A DNA stretch of 47,270 nt from an uncultured Coriobacteriaceae bacterium (GTDB lineage: Bacteria; Actinomycetota; Coriobacteriia; Coriobacteriales; Atopobiaceae): NCBI GenBank assembly GCA_902803315.1, contig CADCPM010000020.1, positions 1 through 47,270 on the forward strand. The letters run 5' to 3'. Each line of letters begins with the position of its first letter. Position 1 is the stretch's first letter. The position numbers and the translations under genes were made by a program. Below the pieces are notes generated by a model. The model saw only the letters and a program-made list of their open reading frames with translations. It was not told the origin of the DNA and ran no database searches. Positions 33,317 to 47,034 of this stretch are shown piece by piece.

Positions 33317-34210
33317 TCACGAAAAGTCTTCGGGCATGATGCCATGCATGCCGCTAACGGTACGCTCACGGACGCCCTGCCTGTGAGCGTACTGCTGTGC
33401 ATAGCATGACGCGTACAGAAGGTCGAGAATGAGCGACGTGCATGCGCCGCTGTAGAAGGCGCCGATCTTATTGTGATAGTGCTCCAAAGGTGGGAAGGCG
33501 AGCGTATGGTTGGCAATGGCGCCCAAAGTGCTCCTTTCCCCATTCGTAACGGCTACGGTAACGACGCCCTTGTCATTAAGCTCTGGAACAAAGACCAGGG
33601 GCGGGTGAGAAAGGCTGCCGGAATAGGATATGGCGATGGCGCAGTCGTTGGGCGCAAGACAAAGAGCCAGAGGTCCTGCCTCGTCTGCGATGGGTACATA
33701 ACAGGGAATGCCAATGCTGCCAAGGTTCTTTGCGAGAACGCGGCCGCGATCGCGGTTGTGTTGGGCCCCAAGGACAACGATTCGGTTTGCGCTGAGGAGT
33801 GCCGCCGCAGCTCCCGCGAGGGCGTCGTAGTCCAGGTGAGCCTTAACTTCGTTGGCGGCCAGGGACTGGATGCGTGCGATCTTGTCTGCGACCTCCTTAA
33901 CGGACGCACCTTCATCAAAGGGATAGTTGACGTTTACGTCTGCCTGAAGCGCTCGCTCCGCCTCCATGCGTTCGGATGCCTTCAAAAAATCTTGGCGGTA
34001 GTCCTTCCAGCCGGCATATCCCGCTTGCTTGGCAAATCGCACGAGCGTTGGCTTGGAAGTGTATGCGCGTGCGGCGATTTGGGCCATGGTGAGGTCACAG
34101 ATTCCCGTGCCCTCGCCAAGCAGCAAATCCGCCACAGACTTTATGGAACCTGGCATGCCGCGCGAAGACTCTTCCGCAAAGGCATAGGCGCGATCTTCGT
34201 CGTGTGCCAT
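33317..34210 (-). CDS. RpiR/MurR family transcriptional regulator
   Basis: ATG 34210 follows GGAGG and gives 297 residues. Residues 1-80 form the HTH domain of the RpiR family (LTMAQIAARAYTSKPTLVRFAKQAGYAGWKDYRQDF) and about 120-250 form a SIS sugar-phosphate-binding domain (RIVVLGAQHNRDRGRVLAKNLGSIG, IAISYSGSL). It probably controls the EIIB gene divergent from it (224 bases apart) and perhaps the dehydrogenase convergent with it, in response to a sugar phosphate. Confidence 0.9.
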   Translation of the reverse strand: MAHDEDRAYAFAEESSRGMPGSIKSVADLLLGEGTGICDLTMAQIAARAYTSKPTLVRFAKQAGYAGWKDYRQDFLKASERMEAERALQADVNVNYPFDEGASVKEVADKIARIQSLAANEVKAHLDYDALAGAAAALLSANRIVVLGAQHNRDRGRVLAKNLGSIGIPCYVPIADEAGPLALCLAPNDCAIAISYSGSLSHPPLVFVPELNDKGVVTVAVTNGERSTLGAIANHTLAFPPLEHYHNKIGAFYSGACTSLILDLLYASCYAQQYAHRQGVRERTVSGMHGIMPEDFS

Positions 34211-34434
34211 ACGACCTCCATCCCGTTTTCCTAACGTTAGCACAGCAATGAACCTGCGTGGAACAAATTGGAACGCATGCGACAAGAATGGGCGCCTCAT
34301 AGGTTCAAATCGAGCGTGTTGATTGGGTTGCCATGCGTCGTTGCGATACATTTTGGAACGCACAATAGGTGCATGATGCGCAATAATAGAATCAGATTAA
34401 ATATAAGAGGCGCATCGGAAAGGGGAGCGTGGCT

Positions 34435-34887
34435 ATGCTGAGGATCGCAATCTGCTGTGGTGGAGGCTTTTCGTCGTCAACCATGGCGGCACATCTGAAC
34501 AAGCAGCTTGAGGAGAAGGGCCTCACAGACAAGGTCTTCTTGGAGTTCATTCCGTTTGGGGCCCTGTATGGCGGCGGCGAGATGGCGTTCTCCAGTGGCG
34601 TGCAGCGCGATCGTCAGGACGAGGTGGACGTGGCCCTGCTGTGCCCGCATTTGGAGTATCCCGCGGCCCGTGCGGTTAAGGAGGGCAAGATTCGCATCCC
34701 GCTGTTCGTGCTTCCCATGCGCATGTATGGCCTGATCGACATAGAGAACCTCATCGAGGAGGCCGAGGACGTGCTTGAGCTTTGGAACGATGGCGCGCAA
34801 AACGTCATCACCTTCCCCGATGAGCCCCGCTCCATGATAGCCCCGCGCACCGTGTCGCACCGACGCTGGTTGGCAGGCAGGAAGTAG
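34435..34887 (+). CDS. PTS EIIB component, lactose/cellobiose type
   Basis: AGGGGAG lies 7 bases before ATG 34435 (a GTG at 34429 is too close). The 150-residue protein begins MLRIAICCGGGFSSSTMAAHL, the phosphorylation loop of cellobiose-type EIIB proteins, with two adjacent Cys. About 45 C-terminal residues (from LELWNDGAQN) go beyond the usual 105-residue domain. No EIIA or EIIC gene is present in the window, so the protein either works with components elsewhere or is a phosphorylation-dependent regulator. It ends at the large terminator hairpin at 34917. Confidence 0.82.
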   Translation: MLRIAICCGGGFSSSTMAAHLNKQLEEKGLTDKVFLEFIPFGALYGGGEMAFSSGVQRDRQDEVDVALLCPHLEYPAARAVKEGKIRIPLFVLPMRMYGLIDIENLIEEAEDVLELWNDGAQNVITFPDEPRSMIAPRTVSHRRWLAGRK

Positions 34888-34916
34888 CCGAGTCCACACG
34901 TTCATGCCACAAAGAG

Positions 34917-35028
34917 ATCGCCAGGCCCGGAAGGGGTGTGGAGAGCAAGCCGCACGAGTTTCTGCGCGAAGCGCAGACTGTTTGAGCGCGGCGCTCTCCA
35001 CACCCCTTCCGGGCCTGGCGATTTTTTT
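34917..35028 (+). terminator. 115-bp terminator with 30-bp perfect stem and nested hairpin
   Basis: Perfect 30-base arms (34917-34946 and 34993-35022; ATCGCCAGGCCCGGAAGGGG and onward) enclose 46 bases with an inner TCTGCGC-GAA-GCGCAGA hairpin. Seven T follow at 35022-35028, so it terminates the EIIB gene on the plus strand. It also lies right after the end of the OPT gene on the minus strand, where no T-run is present. Confidence 0.75.
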
Positions 35029-35032
35029 GGGA

Positions 35033-36679
35033 CTATCCCATGAGGCTCATGGCCACCGTCACCAAGGCGACGATCACGCCCACAATGGACTCGCCGCCGA
35101 GCAGGCCCGAGGCTATTACAATGCCTTCCTCCTCGTGGTCCTTGCCGCGGAAGCGGTCGTAGACGAGCTTTACCAGGGCGCCGATGGGTGCGGTGAGCGA
35201 CATGTAGAACGGCAGGTACACGCCGAGGCCGATCATCATGGAGGGCAGGCCCAGGCAGTAGAGCGCGATGCCTGCCGCAAGGCCTGTTACGAACGCCGGG
35301 AGGTTGGGGATTCCCGATACCATGGTGGCGACCACGGAGGCCTGGGCCGAGACGAACGTCTGCCCGGGACCGAAGGCGCCGGTGCCATAGGCGCCAACCA
35401 GCGCCGTCATAACCGCCACCGAGACGACGGTGCCCAAGAGCGCGCCGATGGCCTGGCCTATCCACATCTGGCGAGGGTCGGTGCCCAGGATGTGGCCCGT
35501 CTTGAAGTCGCTCATCACGTCGCCGCCAAGGCCGCAGGCCACGGCAATCACGCCGGCAACGTAAAAGAGCTTCACCTGGCTGGATTCGCCCAGGGCGGCA
35601 ATGGCCAGAAGGACGATAAGACCGAAGATCTCCATGGGGTCGATGCCGGTTTGTCCCACGGACTGCGCGCTCATGATGGTGGTCACGAAGCCCAAGGCCA
35701 CCACGATGATGGTCGCCAAGGGAGAGAGGCCCAGCCCAAAGCACACGAGCAGGGCCGCCGCCGCGGCCATGAGGCCAAGCCCGCCGGCGTCCATGCGGCG
35801 CAGGCCGCTCGTCCCGCCGCCCGTAGCGGAACCCTGGACGTTCTTGCGCGCGCGCAGCTGCCTTACGGCCTTGGGTATGATGTCGCGAACGACCACGCCG
35901 ATGCCCGAGCCCATCATGAGGCCCATGCCCAGGCTCTGCACGATGCCTTGGGCGCCAACGACGTCCCAAAGGCCCATGGCCGTGCCTCCTACGACAATGC
36001 CGAGGTTTGCAAACACCGCCCCGCCAAACCAGAAGGCCATGGCGGTTCCTCCCACGAGGAAGCCCACCGAAAGCAGCATGGGCGAGTTGTACAGCCCAAA
36101 GGCGACGCCGGGAATGGGAATCGCGAACAGCATGGCGGGAATGACGCCCAACACGTCTCGCGCGAGGCTCCATATGCCAGCGACTGCCATGGAGCCAAAG
36201 AGCTTGGCGCCGGTCTTTCCCCCCGCCTGGCTCACGGTGAGCGTCTCGGCCGCAGCCACGCCTATGGGATACTCGAGGTCGGACTCCTCCACCATCCGCT
36301 TGCGGATGAGCGCCGTGCACACGAGGCCCAGCAAGGTGCCCGCAAGCGCTACAAGCAGCATCTGCGCCCAACCGACCTGGTCCGTGTAGCCAAGCATCCA
36401 GATGCCGGGAATGGTGAAGGCCAAGCCTCCCGCGACCATGGAGCCTGCCGACATGATTATCTGCGTGACGTTGGCCTCGTTTAGGCTGCGGTGTCCGAAT
36501 AGACGCAGCAGCATGAGCGCGGTAATGGAGGTGAAGATCGTGGGCCAGGGGAGGGCGCCCATCTTGAGCGCCGTATAGACTGACGAGGCGGTAATGATTA
36601 CGCACCCTACTATTCCAATAACGACGCCTATAACACTCAGTCCGGCGCCGTTATTGGCCTGTTCCGTTTGCTTGCTCAT
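35033..36679 (-). CDS. OPT family oligopeptide/metal-complex transporter
   Basis: The 548-residue protein is almost entirely hydrophobic with about 14-16 membrane segments. Family blocks are GVVIGIVGCVIITASSVYTALKMGALPWP at the start, DLEYPIGVAAAETLTVSQAGGKTGAKL (about 135-160), and CGLGGDVMSDFKTGHILGTDPR (about 395-415). OPT proteins take up small peptides or chelated iron. It has AAGGAAG before ATG 36679. It stands alone, ended by the hairpin at 34917. Confidence 0.92.
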   Translation of the reverse strand: MSKQTEQANNGAGLSVIGVVIGIVGCVIITASSVYTALKMGALPWPTIFTSITALMLLRLFGHRSLNEANVTQIIMSAGSMVAGGLAFTIPGIWMLGYTDQVGWAQMLLVALAGTLLGLVCTALIRKRMVEESDLEYPIGVAAAETLTVSQAGGKTGAKLFGSMAVAGIWSLARDVLGVIPAMLFAIPIPGVAFGLYNSPMLLSVGFLVGGTAMAFWFGGAVFANLGIVVGGTAMGLWDVVGAQGIVQSLGMGLMMGSGIGVVVRDIIPKAVRQLRARKNVQGSATGGGTSGLRRMDAGGLGLMAAAAALLVCFGLGLSPLATIIVVALGFVTTIMSAQSVGQTGIDPMEIFGLIVLLAIAALGESSQVKLFYVAGVIAVACGLGGDVMSDFKTGHILGTDPRQMWIGQAIGALLGTVVSVAVMTALVGAYGTGAFGPGQTFVSAQASVVATMVSGIPNLPAFVTGLAAGIALYCLGLPSMMIGLGVYLPFYMSLTAPIGALVKLVYDRFRGKDHEEEGIVIASGLLGGESIVGVIVALVTVAMSLMG

Positions 36680-36779
36680 GGACTTCCTTTCGTCTGTGCC
36701 AGGAATTGGGAGTCTCCCAAAACGTGAACAGTATAGGCAAGCCGAGCGCGAGCGAACGGAAGTTTATTTGTGGGAAACG

Positions 36780-39863
<3,084 letters not shown>

Positions 39864-39898
39864 GAGCGATCAACCTCTTCCCGTGCCTCTGCGCATGC

Positions 39899-41383
39899 TC
39901 ACTTGGCCTCTTTGCAGGCGCGCTCCAGCTCCTTTATCACGATGCGCAGCGCCTTTATGCGCGCGTAGCGCTTGTCGTTCGACTCGAGCACGTACCAAGG
40001 GGCAAACGTGGTGCTCGTCCGCTGCAGCATCTGGTCGATCGCCTCCTCGTACTGGTCCCACTTCTCGCGGTTGCGCCAGTCCTCGTCGGTTATCTTCCAC
40101 TGCTTCTCCGGCGTGTTCTGTCGGTCGGTAAAGCGCGCGAGCTGGGTTTCCTTGTCGATTTGCACCCAGAATTTTATAACAACGGTGCCCGCTTGTACGA
40201 GCTCATGCTCGAACTCGTTGATCTCGTTGTAGGCACGCTGCCAGTCGTTCTCGGTGCAAAAGCCCTCCAGGCGCTCCACCATTACGCGACCGTACCACGT
40301 GCGGTCGAAGATGGCGATGTGGCCGGTCTTGGGCAGGCGCTTCCAGAAGCGCCACAAATAGTGCCTGGCCTTCTCGGCGGGCTCGGGGCTCGCGATGGGG
40401 AACACGCGGTATCCGCGCGGATCCAGTGCCGCGGTCATTCGCTTGATGTTTCCGCCCTTTCCGGCCGCGTCCCAGCCCTCGTAGGCGATGACCACGGGAA
40501 TCTGCTTGCGATAGATTTCGTTGTGGAGCATGCGCAGGCGGGTGCGCAGCTGCCTAAGCTCCTTGCGATACTCGTCCTGCTCGATTTCCTTGTCTTCCAG
40601 GGAAATGTCGCGGAGCAGTGGCATCCTCTGCAGGGGATAGACGTTCTGACGCGGGGGAGACGAGTAGCCCTTGTTGTGGATGGCGACGTCTATGCCCATG
40701 TTTATGAACTCGAGGACTTGTGCCGTCGCCCAGCTGCGGTCCTTGGCGTCGATTATGTACCAGGGGGCGGCGGAACGATTGGTGTCGCGCAGGTAGCGGC
40801 TGTAGATGTCCAGGTACTCGTCGTACGCCTGGTTTTCCTCGTAGTCCTTCTCGCTCACGCGCCAGCTCGTGCTCTCGTGCGACGCAAGCGCGTCCAGGCG
40901 GCTCTTCTGCTCCTTCTTGCTAATGTGGAAGAAGAACTTCATCACGAGATAGCCATTGTCGACCAACTGGCGCTCGATGGTGTTTATGGAGTCGATGCGC
41001 TTGTCGTAGGCGCGTTGGTCGAGCTCGTGGGAATAGAGTCCCCTGGTGACCGCCTCCATCCAGCAGGTGTCGAAGAACGTGAATTGTCCCTCGGCCGGAA
41101 GCTCCACGAGGTAGCGCCAAAGGAACGGGTACCGAAGCTCGTCTTTTGACGGCTCGTTGTCCATGGTGGCGACCTGGAAGAAGCGCGGGTCCAGAGCGCG
41201 GATGACCTTAGAGAGTACCGTGCCCTTGCCGGCTGCATCCCAGCCCTCGAATATGATCATTATGGGGACTTTGGCCTCTTTTATGCGTAATTGGTTTGCG
41301 GCAAGCTTTGCCTGCTCTGCTATTACGCGTTGTTTTCTCTCCTGTTTGCTTGGTTTTGCTGCCTTCGCGAAGTCTCGAAGCAT
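39899..41383 (-). CDS. pap: Polyphosphate:AMP phosphotransferase (two PPK2 domains)
   Basis: ATG 41383 follows AGGGGGC and gives 494 residues in two PPK2 domains. Each has a Walker A motif GWDAAGKG (about 47-54 and 305-312) and the lid pattern (DTCWMEAVTRG in the first, FDRTWYGRVMVERLEGF in the second). Two-domain PPK2 proteins of this length typically phosphorylate AMP to ADP with polyphosphate. In the first domain DTCWMEAV replaces DRSWYNRA, so it has lost key residues and is probably a structural or regulatory half, as in known members. The gene precedes the hybrid kinase on the same strand. Confidence 0.92.
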   Translation of the reverse strand: MLRDFAKAAKPSKQERKQRVIAEQAKLAANQLRIKEAKVPIMIIFEGWDAAGKGTVLSKVIRALDPRFFQVATMDNEPSKDELRYPFLWRYLVELPAEGQFTFFDTCWMEAVTRGLYSHELDQRAYDKRIDSINTIERQLVDNGYLVMKFFFHISKKEQKSRLDALASHESTSWRVSEKDYEENQAYDEYLDIYSRYLRDTNRSAAPWYIIDAKDRSWATAQVLEFINMGIDVAIHNKGYSSPPRQNVYPLQRMPLLRDISLEDKEIEQDEYRKELRQLRTRLRMLHNEIYRKQIPVVIAYEGWDAAGKGGNIKRMTAALDPRGYRVFPIASPEPAEKARHYLWRFWKRLPKTGHIAIFDRTWYGRVMVERLEGFCTENDWQRAYNEINEFEHELVQAGTVVIKFWVQIDKETQLARFTDRQNTPEKQWKITDEDWRNREKWDQYEEAIDQMLQRTSTTFAPWYVLESNDKRYARIKALRIVIKELERACKEAK

Positions 41384-41477
41384 AATGCCCCCTAACCATT
41401 GCATACGGACGTGACATAAGTATAGGCTTGAGGTGGGATTATGTTGGCAGCGCATCGGTGAGTAGGGAAGTGTGGCT

Positions 41478-41996
41478 ATGGGAAGAAACGATGGAAGAAA
41501 CGATGCAACAAGGATACTCTTCGTGTGTCACGGCAACATCTGCCGCTCGACCATGGCCGAGTACGTGATGCGACACATCGTGCGCGAGGCGGGGCTCGAG
41601 GGTGCGATCGTGGCGGACTCTGCTGCGGCAACGCGCGACGCCCTGGGATGGGGCGTGCATCCCGGCACGCAGGAGGTGCTGCGCAAGCATGGCGTCTCCT
41701 GCGGGGGACACAGGTCGCGGGCCATGACCAGGGCGGACTATGGGCGCTACGACCTGATCGTGGGCATGGACGAGGAGAACCGACGCGACATGCTGCGCAT
41801 CCTGGGGTCGGATCCTGAGGGCAAGGTGCACCTGCTGCTCGACTGGACCTCGAAACCGCGCGAGATCGACGATCCATGGTATACCGACGACTACGACACG
41901 ACTTATGCCGACGTGCGACGGGGGTGCGAGGCATTGCTGATGGCCTTGACCCCAAATAGGGGACAGTCCCCAAGTTGGGGTTTCGGAGAATCCTAA
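41478..41996 (+). CDS. Low-molecular-weight protein tyrosine phosphatase, altered 3' end
   Basis: The 172-residue frame from ATG 41478 has the P-loop CHGNICRST (CxxxxCRS; Cys near 17) and the acid loop DDPWYTDDYDTTYADV, so the active site is complete. A GTG at 41472 is an alternative start. The protein would normally end near residue 155. Here the reading frame continues LMALTPNRGQSPSWGFGES into the palindrome at 41949, which provides the stop codon. The native last residues were replaced by the insertion; the catalytic core should still fold. It is divergent from the PPK2 gene. Confidence 0.88.
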   Translation: MGRNDGRNDATRILFVCHGNICRSTMAEYVMRHIVREAGLEGAIVADSAAATRDALGWGVHPGTQEVLRKHGVSCGGHRSRAMTRADYGRYDLIVGMDEENRRDMLRILGSDPEGKVHLLLDWTSKPREIDDPWYTDDYDTTYADVRRGCEALLMALTPNRGQSPSWGFGES

Positions 41997-42021
41997 CTTG
42001 GGGACTGCCCCTAACCCAGGG
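41949..42021. terminator. Palindrome between LMW-PTP and upp, overlapping the PTP gene end
   Basis: Arms of about 30 bases (AATAGGGGACAGTCCCCAAG and onward, a few mismatches) around TTTCGGAGAA. It includes the stop codon of the phosphatase gene (41994-41996) and lies between the convergent gene ends. Confidence 0.7.
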
Positions 42022-42029
42022 TTGAGGTG

Positions 42030-42674
42030 TTACTTCGTGCCGAAGATGCGGTCGCCGGCGTCGCCCAGACCGGGCAGGATATAGGCGCTCTGGTTGAGCT
42101 CGCGGTCCACGGCACAGGTATAGAGGTGGACGTACTCGCTAAAGTCGAGCACGCGCTTGATGCCCTCGGGACAGCTCACCAGCGTAAGGCAGCGGATGTC
42201 GCGGGCGCCAGCACCACGCAGGAACTGGATGGCCGCAGTAAGAGAGCCGCCCGTCGCGAGCATTGGATCCAAGATCAGGCACGTGCGCTGGTTGATGTTT
42301 TCGGGAAGCTTGCAATAGTACGAGACGGGGTCGTGGGTAACCTCGTCGCGATACATGCCCAGATGCCCAACGCGCGCGTTGGGCACGAGGGTCAAAAGGC
42401 CGTCCACCATGCCAAGTCCAGCGCGAAGAACGGGGACGATGGCGAGCTTCTTGCCGCTAATGCGCTTGCACGTGGTAACCTCCAGGGGAGTCTGGACCTC
42501 CACGTCCTCTAGGGGCAGGTCGCGCAGTGCCTCGTAGCCCTCAAAGATTGCTAGCTCGGTAACGAGGTTGCGGAAGTCCTTGGTGGAGGTGTTCTTTTCG
42601 CGCAGCAGCGACAACTTGTGTTGCACCAGCGGGTGGTCCACCACATGCAGGCGGCTGGAATCGTAGTCAGGCAT
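42030..42674 (-). CDS. upp: Uracil phosphoribosyltransferase
   Basis: ATG 42674 has GAGAAGAC upstream; the protein is 214 residues, the usual length. The PRPP-binding loop [16 protein letters not shown] (about 128-143) and the uracil-binding end [17 protein letters not shown] are present. It makes UMP from uracil and PRPP (pyrimidine salvage). A perfect 17-bp hairpin (42723) stands just upstream in the region between upp and the divergent PASTA gene. Confidence 0.95.
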   Translation of the reverse strand: MPDYDSSRLHVVDHPLVQHKLSLLREKNTSTKDFRNLVTELAIFEGYEALRDLPLEDVEVQTPLEVTTCKRISGKKLAIVPVLRAGLGMVDGLLTLVPNARVGHLGMYRDEVTHDPVSYYCKLPENINQRTCLILDPMLATGGSLTAAIQFLRGAGARDIRCLTLVSCPEGIKRVLDFSEYVHLYTCAVDRELNQSAYILPGLGDAGDRIFGTK

Positions 42675-42722
42675 AGGTCTTCTCACTTTCGATGGATTTC
42701 GTAACTCAACATATTGTACTCA

Positions 42723-42760
42723 AAAGCGTGCATAAGGGGCCGTCCCCTTATGCACGCTTT
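42723..42760. repeat. Perfect 17-bp hairpin in the divergent upp promoter region
   Basis: AAAGCGTGCATAAGGGG (42723-42739), a 4-base loop, and the exact inverse to 42760. It shares the GTGCATA arm with 22312. Its location between two start regions means it cannot be a simple terminator; it may block upstream readthrough or be a protein site. Confidence 0.7.
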
Positions 42761-42824
42761 GCTTCAACTACGTATATACTGTCCGTGTAGACTGTTGTAC
42801 CTCACGCGTATTGGAGGGTGGCGT

Positions 42825-44315
42825 ATGGAACTGGAACAAGCGCTGGTCCAAACGTTGCAGATGGGCGGCTTGCTCCTTTTGAGGCAGCCACGCAAGCTGC
42901 TGTCGTACGTTCTGGACTTGTGTGACCAGACGTCCCAAGAGATGCAGGTATTCAAGAACAACTGCGAGGAGAAGCTTTGCGCACCATTTGCTGAGGTTTC
43001 GCAGACGCCGTCGCCTAGTATAAGCGACTTAATGGTGGCTTCTCAGCGGGCGGAGCTCTACCTCGTGGAAGAGCGCATGATAAGTGACGAGGCGGCTCAC
43101 AAAACCGCGCGCTGCATCGCATGCGCTGTGGGGCGTGTGCTTGGAATGCCGGCAGCCGAGATTGATTCGCTTCGCGTGACGGCTGCGGAGACTCAGGTTC
43201 AACCTAAACCTCAAGCTCAGGTTCAAGGCGTTCCAATCCAGCAGGATACGATGCCAAATGCCGCCGCGCGTGCGTCGGCGCAAGGGTTTACGCAAAATGT
43301 CGCTCAGCCTGGCGCCGCACCGGCACCCGCTCAGGCGGCGCCTCCACAGCCGCAAAAGAAGAAGTCTCCTGTACCCATAGTCGTTGGCGGCATCGTGGCC
43401 GTTGCCGCGATTGCTGCCATTGCCTTCTTTGTTTTAGGCAACAACGGCAAGGGCATAGGCGCCAACTCGTCGTCCGCCTCCTCGTCCGTAAAGGCGCAAA
43501 CGTCCGCTTCGCCAAAGACGGTGAGCGTTCCCTCGACAAAGGGTCTTTCGCTCGATTCGGCTCGTGTCAACCTGGAAAGCGCGGGACTTAAGGCGAGCGT
43601 TACGGAGGAGTACTCAGACGAGACGCCCCAGACGGTTCTGAGCTCCGACCCTGCGGAGGGAGCCACGGCAAACGAGGGCTCAACCGTAAAGCTCGTGGTC
43701 GCAAAGGCGAGGCCGCAGGAAGAGGCGCCCGCACAGTCCAGCTCGTCATCGGAGCCATCGCAGCAAACACAGCAGCAGGAATCGGCACCAAGCGCTGCCT
43801 CTACAGGTTACGGGCCTGCATCGTTTTCGAGCACCAGCTACATGGACGAGGTATGGAACTTCTTCGAGTACTTCGATCGCACGCCACAGACCGTACACAG
43901 CTGGATGCTCGACAACAACTTCTGGCTCGACTATTACGGGGAAGGTTGCGCCGTCTACTTGTCTGAGTATGGCACGCAGTTCGTGTTTGAGCAGAGCACG
44001 GTACCGCCGGAAAACACCCCAGGCTATACGAAGGCCACCTCAAACGAGCAAAGCCCGCTCCTAACCGGCATGAAGTGGCGCGTTATGCGCGTGCATTTTT
44101 GGGGCGAGAGCCTGGACTACGTTATTGACAAGTGCCATCTGAGCGGCGAGAACTGGCGAGGGTCGGCAGACGGGCTGTCGTCTGGCGTGGCGGGCCCTTA
44201 CATAATGGTTCCCGCGGGCTCGCCAGCCGCAAGGGGCAGCAAGGACGGCTACCTGTGGGATGCCGCCTACGACGGTGACTCGCGTTTTGGCACCGTTGTC
44301 GTGCGCGTTGGATAG
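42825..44315 (+). CDS. Membrane protein with PASTA domain
   Basis: ATG 42825 follows GGAGGGTGG and gives 496 residues. Residues 1-120 are cytoplasmic, helical and of unknown family. A Gln/Pro/Ala-rich linker leads to a membrane helix (about 186-207, VPIVVGGIVAVAAIAAIAFFVLG). A PASTA domain follows (about 230-292, GLSLDSARVNLESAGLKASVTEEYSD), then a Ser/Gln-rich linker and a C-terminal domain of about 155 residues I do not recognise. PASTA domains bind muropeptides or beta-lactams. Without a kinase domain the protein could be a cell-wall sensor or anchored binder. Confidence 0.7.
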   Translation: MELEQALVQTLQMGGLLLLRQPRKLLSYVLDLCDQTSQEMQVFKNNCEEKLCAPFAEVSQTPSPSISDLMVASQRAELYLVEERMISDEAAHKTARCIACAVGRVLGMPAAEIDSLRVTAAETQVQPKPQAQVQGVPIQQDTMPNAAARASAQGFTQNVAQPGAAPAPAQAAPPQPQKKKSPVPIVVGGIVAVAAIAAIAFFVLGNNGKGIGANSSSASSSVKAQTSASPKTVSVPSTKGLSLDSARVNLESAGLKASVTEEYSDETPQTVLSSDPAEGATANEGSTVKLVVAKARPQEEAPAQSSSSSEPSQQTQQQESAPSAASTGYGPASFSSTSYMDEVWNFFEYFDRTPQTVHSWMLDNNFWLDYYGEGCAVYLSEYGTQFVFEQSTVPPENTPGYTKATSNEQSPLLTGMKWRVMRVHFWGESLDYVIDKCHLSGENWRGSADGLSSGVAGPYIMVPAGSPAARGSKDGYLWDAAYDGDSRFGTVVVRVG

Positions 44316-44324
44316 TGGCATCAT

Positions 44325-44708
44325 ATGAGAATCGCAACGTTTGCAGTTCCCTTGAGCGTCTGCAAGGTGGAGAGCCTTGCGGACGCCGACCTCTCGCGTG
44401 AGCTGACCTTCGTGGGAGTAACCGATAGGGAGATATCGGTTGTGTGCCCAACGTCGTGCGTGCCCCCGCAGACGCTCGCCCGTGAGGACGGGTGGCGGGC
44501 AATGCGCGTGGAGGGTCAGCTGGACTTCTCGCTCGTGGGAATACTGGCCAACATAAGTGGCGTGCTCGCGCGTTCCGACGTGGCGATCTTTGCGGTTTCG
44601 ACCTACGACACGGATTACGTGCTGGTTAGGCAAGACGACCTCAGAACGGCATGCGACGCGCTCGAGTCCGCGGGCTATGAGGTGGTGCGTGCATGGCGGT
44701 CTTTTTGA
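44325..44708 (+). CDS. ACT domain-containing protein
   Basis: The 127-residue protein shows a tandem ACT-like pattern: a first part with ELTFVGVTDREISVVCPTS and a second with VEGQLDFSLVGILANISGVLARSDVAIFAVSTYDTDYVLVR, which closely follows the amino-acid-binding ACT fold of the CASTOR-like family. It probably binds an amino acid and regulates an unknown partner. The start lies 9 bases after the PASTA stop with only a weak ribosome binding site, so it may be coupled to that gene. Its 3' end overlaps the start of the broken phosphoesterase gene by 16 bases. Confidence 0.75.
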   Translation: MRIATFAVPLSVCKVESLADADLSRELTFVGVTDREISVVCPTSCVPPQTLAREDGWRAMRVEGQLDFSLVGILANISGVLARSDVAIFAVSTYDTDYVLVRQDDLRTACDALESAGYEVVRAWRSF

Positions 44709-45333
44709 CGGGCGATACGCATGGCGAGATGGACATCGCCAAAATCGAGGAGTTCGCGACCACGGCAAAGAGTCTCACGCGAGACGACTGCCTCATTATT
44801 TTGGGGACTTTGGCCTCCTGTGGGCGGACCCTCCCAGCAGGGGCGAGTCGTCGCGGCTCGATTGGCTCGAGCGTCAGCCCTGGACGACCCTCTTTTTGGA
44901 CGGCAACCACGAGAACTTCAACATGCTCGATGCGTTGTCGGTAGTCGAGCGCTATGGCGGCAAGGTGCAGGACGTGCGCCCGCACGTTATGCATCTCATG
45001 CGTGGGTAGACCTACTCCATTGGTGGGCACTCGTTCTTCGTGTGCCGGGGAGCGCACTCCATCGACAAGGAATGGCGCGTGCCGCATAGGAGCTGGTGGC
45101 CTCAGGAGGTGCCGAATAGGGAGGAGCGAAGGCGCATCGCGGATGCGGCGAGGCGCGTGGGTGCGGTGGACTACGTGCTTACCCACTGTCCTCCCACAGG
45201 GCAATACGAACGATATCGTGCGCGCTATGTGGGCTTTTGGGGCCCAGACGACGAGTACACGGCATGGCTGGAAGAATGCGTGGAGGGTGCGTTTGCGCCC
45301 GCGAGGTCCCGCATGCGGCGACTCACGAAGTGA
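44693..45333 (+). pseudogene. Metallophosphoesterase, frameshift plus nonsense mutation
   Basis: The frame starts MAVFLTGDTHGEMDI (metal ligands D-x-H) and reaches CLIILG at about 44810, where one G of 'ttgggggac' is missing and the frame fails. In the next frame DFGLLWADPPS, then TTLFLDGNHENFNMLDALS (the GNHE motif) continue until a TAG at 45007-45009 within RG*TYSIGG. The same frame then goes on to YVLTHCPP and ends LTK at 45333. Two separate lesions make it a pseudogene, although every catalytic motif is still recognisable, so the inactivation is recent. Confidence 0.8.
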
Positions 45334-47020
<1,687 letters not shown>

Positions 47021-47034
47021 GGCACGGGACGTCG

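Noticed and set aside
34902..36605. Open frames longer than 500 residues on both strands opposite or beside the OPT gene
   Set aside because: They are shadows of the transporter: Arg/His/Gly-rich compositions without domains, whereas the 548-residue frame has OPT motifs.
44693..45333. Programmed frameshift in the phosphoesterase gene
   Set aside because: A separate in-frame TAG further on would still stop translation, so simple decay is more likely.
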